Source of the DNA: Chrysopilus asiliformis
Lineage: Eukaryota; Arthropoda; Insecta; Diptera; Rhagionidae
Length of the DNA stretch: 64,000 nt
NCBI GenBank assembly: GCA_964034945.1
Contig: OZ035962.1
Span: forward strand, 27,525,530-27,589,529
Direction: 5' to 3'
A program made the translations under genes and the position numbers. The notes beneath the pieces were generated by a model. That model did no database searches and was not told the origin of the DNA. It worked only from the letters and a program-made list of their open reading frames with translations. This document shows positions 61,000 through 64,000 of the stretch, one piece after another. How positions within the stretch are numbered: position 1 is the first letter of the stretch; each line of letters opens with the position of its first letter.

Positions 61000-63560
61000 A
61001 AAAAGTAGTTTTTTTTAAATATTTATATTCATTTTCTTCATCAAATTCAAATGCTTACATTACAATTTTATTCATTTGAATCATAATTTTTTCACATTTT
61101 TTCTTACTTTTTCTGTGTTTTTATTGAATTAAAAATGATTATACATTACTCTTTTTTATATACGTTTATTACATTTAAGAAATTTTATCTTTTTTTATTA
61201 TAATTTATTTATATTATTATTTTCATTATTATTATTGTTTAATTGTGTGAATATTCATTTAATTTTACAAACGGTTTTTTTTTCATTTTATTTTAATAAT
61301 TCTATTTAATCGTAATTCATATTTATTAATGCAATTCTGTTTAATTTTTTTGCCTCAAGTTGTCACATTCGTTTTGACTGCTATTGTTGATTTTTTCATA
61401 TATGTATATATATATATAAATATATATATACTATATATAATAATAATAATAATAATTTTTATTTCCAATATTTAAATTGTAAGGGCATTAAAACTAACAC
61501 CAACGATTTTTTCATCCTTGTTTAATATTGAAATAACTATTATTTATATTTTGTATTACATGCTTAAATTTATTATTATTTATTTTTTTTTTTTCAGTTT
61601 TTAACATATCTTCTCGTGGAATTTTAAAAATTCTCCATCTTTTTTTTAATCTCTGTGAAGTTTTCTTGAACATTTTATTTAACTCGATGTAATTGTAAAT
61701 TTCATTGAACTTGCATTTTCATTCTTTTGTTAGTGTTGGTTAGCAAAACTGCAATTCGATTTAATTTATATTATATAAGAGTATTTCAATTGTAAGTCAG
61801 GTGATGATTCTTTATGTTTATGTGATGTTTTAATGAATAGTAAATTATGTATTAATAATGCAGGGATATTGTTTTTATTTTGTTTTATTTGAGATACTAA
61901 AAAATATTGTATTATTTTCCATTTTGAATGGCTTTTTGTTGTATTTTCTATGATGAAATATTGTAGATTGGCGTCATTTTGATAGAATTAGGTTTTTTAT
62001 TTGAAATTATTAGTTTATGAATATGAAGCTTCAGAGTTCTGCTTAAAACAAGCAATTTTTTGTCAAGTCCTCATGCTGTTCCACTGCGAATCATGTAATA
62101 TCAAAATAATTTGTGGAATCGGAAGTCCACTATGGAAAAACTTTATGTATACAAAAACTGAAACTATCTTAATTTTCCACAGATTTTCTGCTTATTTTTC
62201 AACAATTTTTACACGTCCATTCCGAAATTATCGATTTACGGTAGTTTTCCGCAAATGAATCAAAGATTTTTTTAGAAAATTTTTTTGATTAACCTTTAAA
62301 GGTGTTGGAACTGTTTTCTAAAACGCCCCAAAGTAGGCCAAAAACCTAAAATAGGCTAGAAATTTATAATTTTCAACTAAAATAGGCTAGGATTATAAAT
62401 TTAACCACATTTTCCTAATATTTCCTAAAAAAAACTCGTCACCTATCAACTTTTAACCAACAATTCAAATTTCATCATAAAAATGCAATCAATTTATTAT
62501 TGTGGAATTTTAATTAATTATTTTATTTGATAAATGTATTAATTCACGTAATATTTGATTTTACTCTCTAGTGTATCGTATCGCTATCCTTAATAAAACA
62601 TATTTTGTTATTAACTACGAAAAATTGTTATTAAAATGTTATGTTTTTTTTTTTGTTCATTCTTTATTTAATAAACGCTTTATTTTTAATGAGTTTTTCT
62701 TCTCACTGAAATGTATATGTATTGAAACGGATATTTTTAATAATAGATGACACATTTAAAAAAGTCAAATATCTTATAGATAACCAACTAAGTTAAACAT
62801 AGTGAAGTTGATAAAAATTACGTGTATTTCTCAATTATTTTTATCGAAATATTTTCAATCGACATAGTAAAAAAATTTGAAAAATCATCTGAAAAATATT
62901 AAAGTTAAAATGTTTTTTTAATTTATTAAATTTTTTTTTCTTTTAAATTGGCACATATTTTATGCTGTTTTATGCTCAATTTCGCCGTTTCAAACGAAAC
63001 GGATTCCATTCAATTAATTACGATGTTTTTTTTTCATTTTGTGCATTTTATATTACAATTTAATTAAATATTTATGCATACGGTACATTGAATGTATGTT
63101 CATCAACATTACAGTTTTCCCTCAATTTTTTTGCATCGGTGTTTTTTAAACATAAATTCCTTTTAGATGTTTTTTTTTTCAATATGTTTAAATAGTAGTT
63201 GTTTCTGTTGGTAGAATTTCCGTAAATGAGATGAAACGCACATTTTTCATATTCTCTCAGTTAATAATATTATAATTTCATTATTAATTAAATTTCTTTA
63301 AAGATAAATTATATAATATGTTGTTTAAAAATCTAGGTACATAATACATGTATATAAAAAATTTCATTATTAATAAAAAAAAAAGAATAAAATACAAATT
63401 AAGTTTATCGCTGGCAAAATATCGTAGCTGATGTAAATATTTATTTATTGTTATTTTTTTAATGTTTATTTTATTGATCTCTCCATCATTTCTTATGTTT
63501 TATGTGTGTTCTACTACTACTAAATTAAATTGTTAAATTTTAATCATTTCTTTGTTCGGT
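61000..63560 (-). other. Probable long AT-rich 3' UTR of a gene entering from the right
   Basis: About 2.5 kb of extremely AT-rich, open-frame-poor sequence directly follows a splice-acceptor-plus-stop exon at 63561-63583. It has many AATAAA words on the minus strand and a TA/AAT microsatellite at about 61397-61460. No transposon ends were found. A long 3' UTR is inferred. Confidence 0.35.
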
Positions 63561-63583
63561 TTATGCGCGGCCTTTTCGTGCAC
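63561..63583 (-). CDS. Candidate terminal coding exon of an unidentified gene
   Basis: On the minus strand a strong acceptor (TTTTTTGTTTCAG) is followed by GTGCACGAAAAGGCCGCGCATAA, a GC-rich island in AT-rich DNA. If one base is carried over from the previous exon the product ends xARKGRA; in the direct frame it would continue VHEKAAHKPNKEMIKI. The rest of the gene lies beyond 64000, and the family is unknown. Confidence 0.4.
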
Positions 63584-64000
63584 CTGAAACAAAAAATGAA
63601 AAGAAAAAAATATGTCAGTATGTGATACTACAACAAATTTTTAAAATCTATACATTTAAAATTTTGATTTCATGTTTATTGACAAAAATATCTGTAAGAA
63701 GGTGAAATAATTATTTAAGTTTTTTGTTAATCACATATGGGCTCGTTTGAAGGTTTTTCTGTATCAATTGACATTTTTAGAATATTATTTACGTGTTAAA
63801 ATATAGGCCCAGGACATGTTATAAAACCTCAAGTTTCCAATTTTTATGAAAACAATTCTTTCTGTACGTGACACAAATTTATAAAGCTCTGAAAAAAAAT
63901 TATTTTTTATTAGCATGAAAAACGTCATAATTTTTGTATTCATCGTACTATTGGAAACTATTTAATGAAATGTGCCACAAGCGATTTTTTTTTTTGAAAA
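63584..64000. other. Probable intron at the right edge
   Basis: AT-rich sequence upstream (minus strand) of the candidate terminal exon; no other exon was seen before the window ends. Confidence 0.35.

Overview
The window is nuclear DNA of an insect, most likely a fly (Diptera). Evidence: GT-AG introns with many short ones, AT-rich spacers, a Tudor-SN gene that starts and ends like insect copies, a secreted valine-rich protein of cuticle type, and many non-autonomous DNA transposons. No prokaryotic features, tRNA, rRNA, CRISPR array or viral gene were recognised. I cannot name the species.

Every gene I could assemble lies on the minus strand. From high to low coordinate: the last codons and a probable long 3' UTR of an unidentified gene (about 61000-63583); the eEF1A lysine methyltransferase EEF1AKMT2/METTL10 (57871-58640); a BTB-BACK-Kelch protein (52930-57221); Tudor-SN/SND1 (40415-50505, 8 coding exons); a 165-residue coiled-coil protein that may be the augmin subunit wac (37763-38630); a gamma-glutamyl hydrolase (31169-35520); a small secreted valine-rich protein (27329-27749); and a second gamma-glutamyl hydrolase (13230-17348). 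Exons were joined by hand on both strands. In every model the phases close and the joined protein matches its family, except wac, whose family assignment is only a suggestion. The genes do not form one pathway. The two hydrolases are diverged paralogs (folate polyglutamate and gamma-glutamyl peptide hydrolysis in lysosomal or secreted space). Tudor-SN, the methyltransferase and the Kelch protein are housekeeping or regulatory genes.

The rest is mostly non-coding and rich in transposons whose ends can be defined from target-site duplications: hAT elements with 8-bp duplications (18771-19669, 50922-51730, 49627-49696); two Helitrons with TC...CTRR ends inserted between A and T (19702-20689, 46671-47159); several families with 3-bp TTA/TAA duplications of PIF/Harbinger type (20126-20607 and its two relatives, 37587-37671, 46596-47266, 48772-49346, 55387-55863); TA-duplication elements (3630-3876, 29046-29198); and a nearly identical inverted pair at 1132-1403 and 6118-6389. 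Several are nested inside one another, and in three cases another copy supplies the empty site, so the order of insertion can be read.

No clearly new biological system was found. The points most worth checking are: a paralog-specific intron in a hydrolase gene that is bounded by inverted repeats; a possible membrane/GPI tail on one hydrolase; a mobile element loaded with AGGTCA nuclear-receptor half-sites; a coding-like MA(D/E)SNFSR start kept in two otherwise different transposon families; and a short microsatellite-plus-motif cassette shared by three repeat families.
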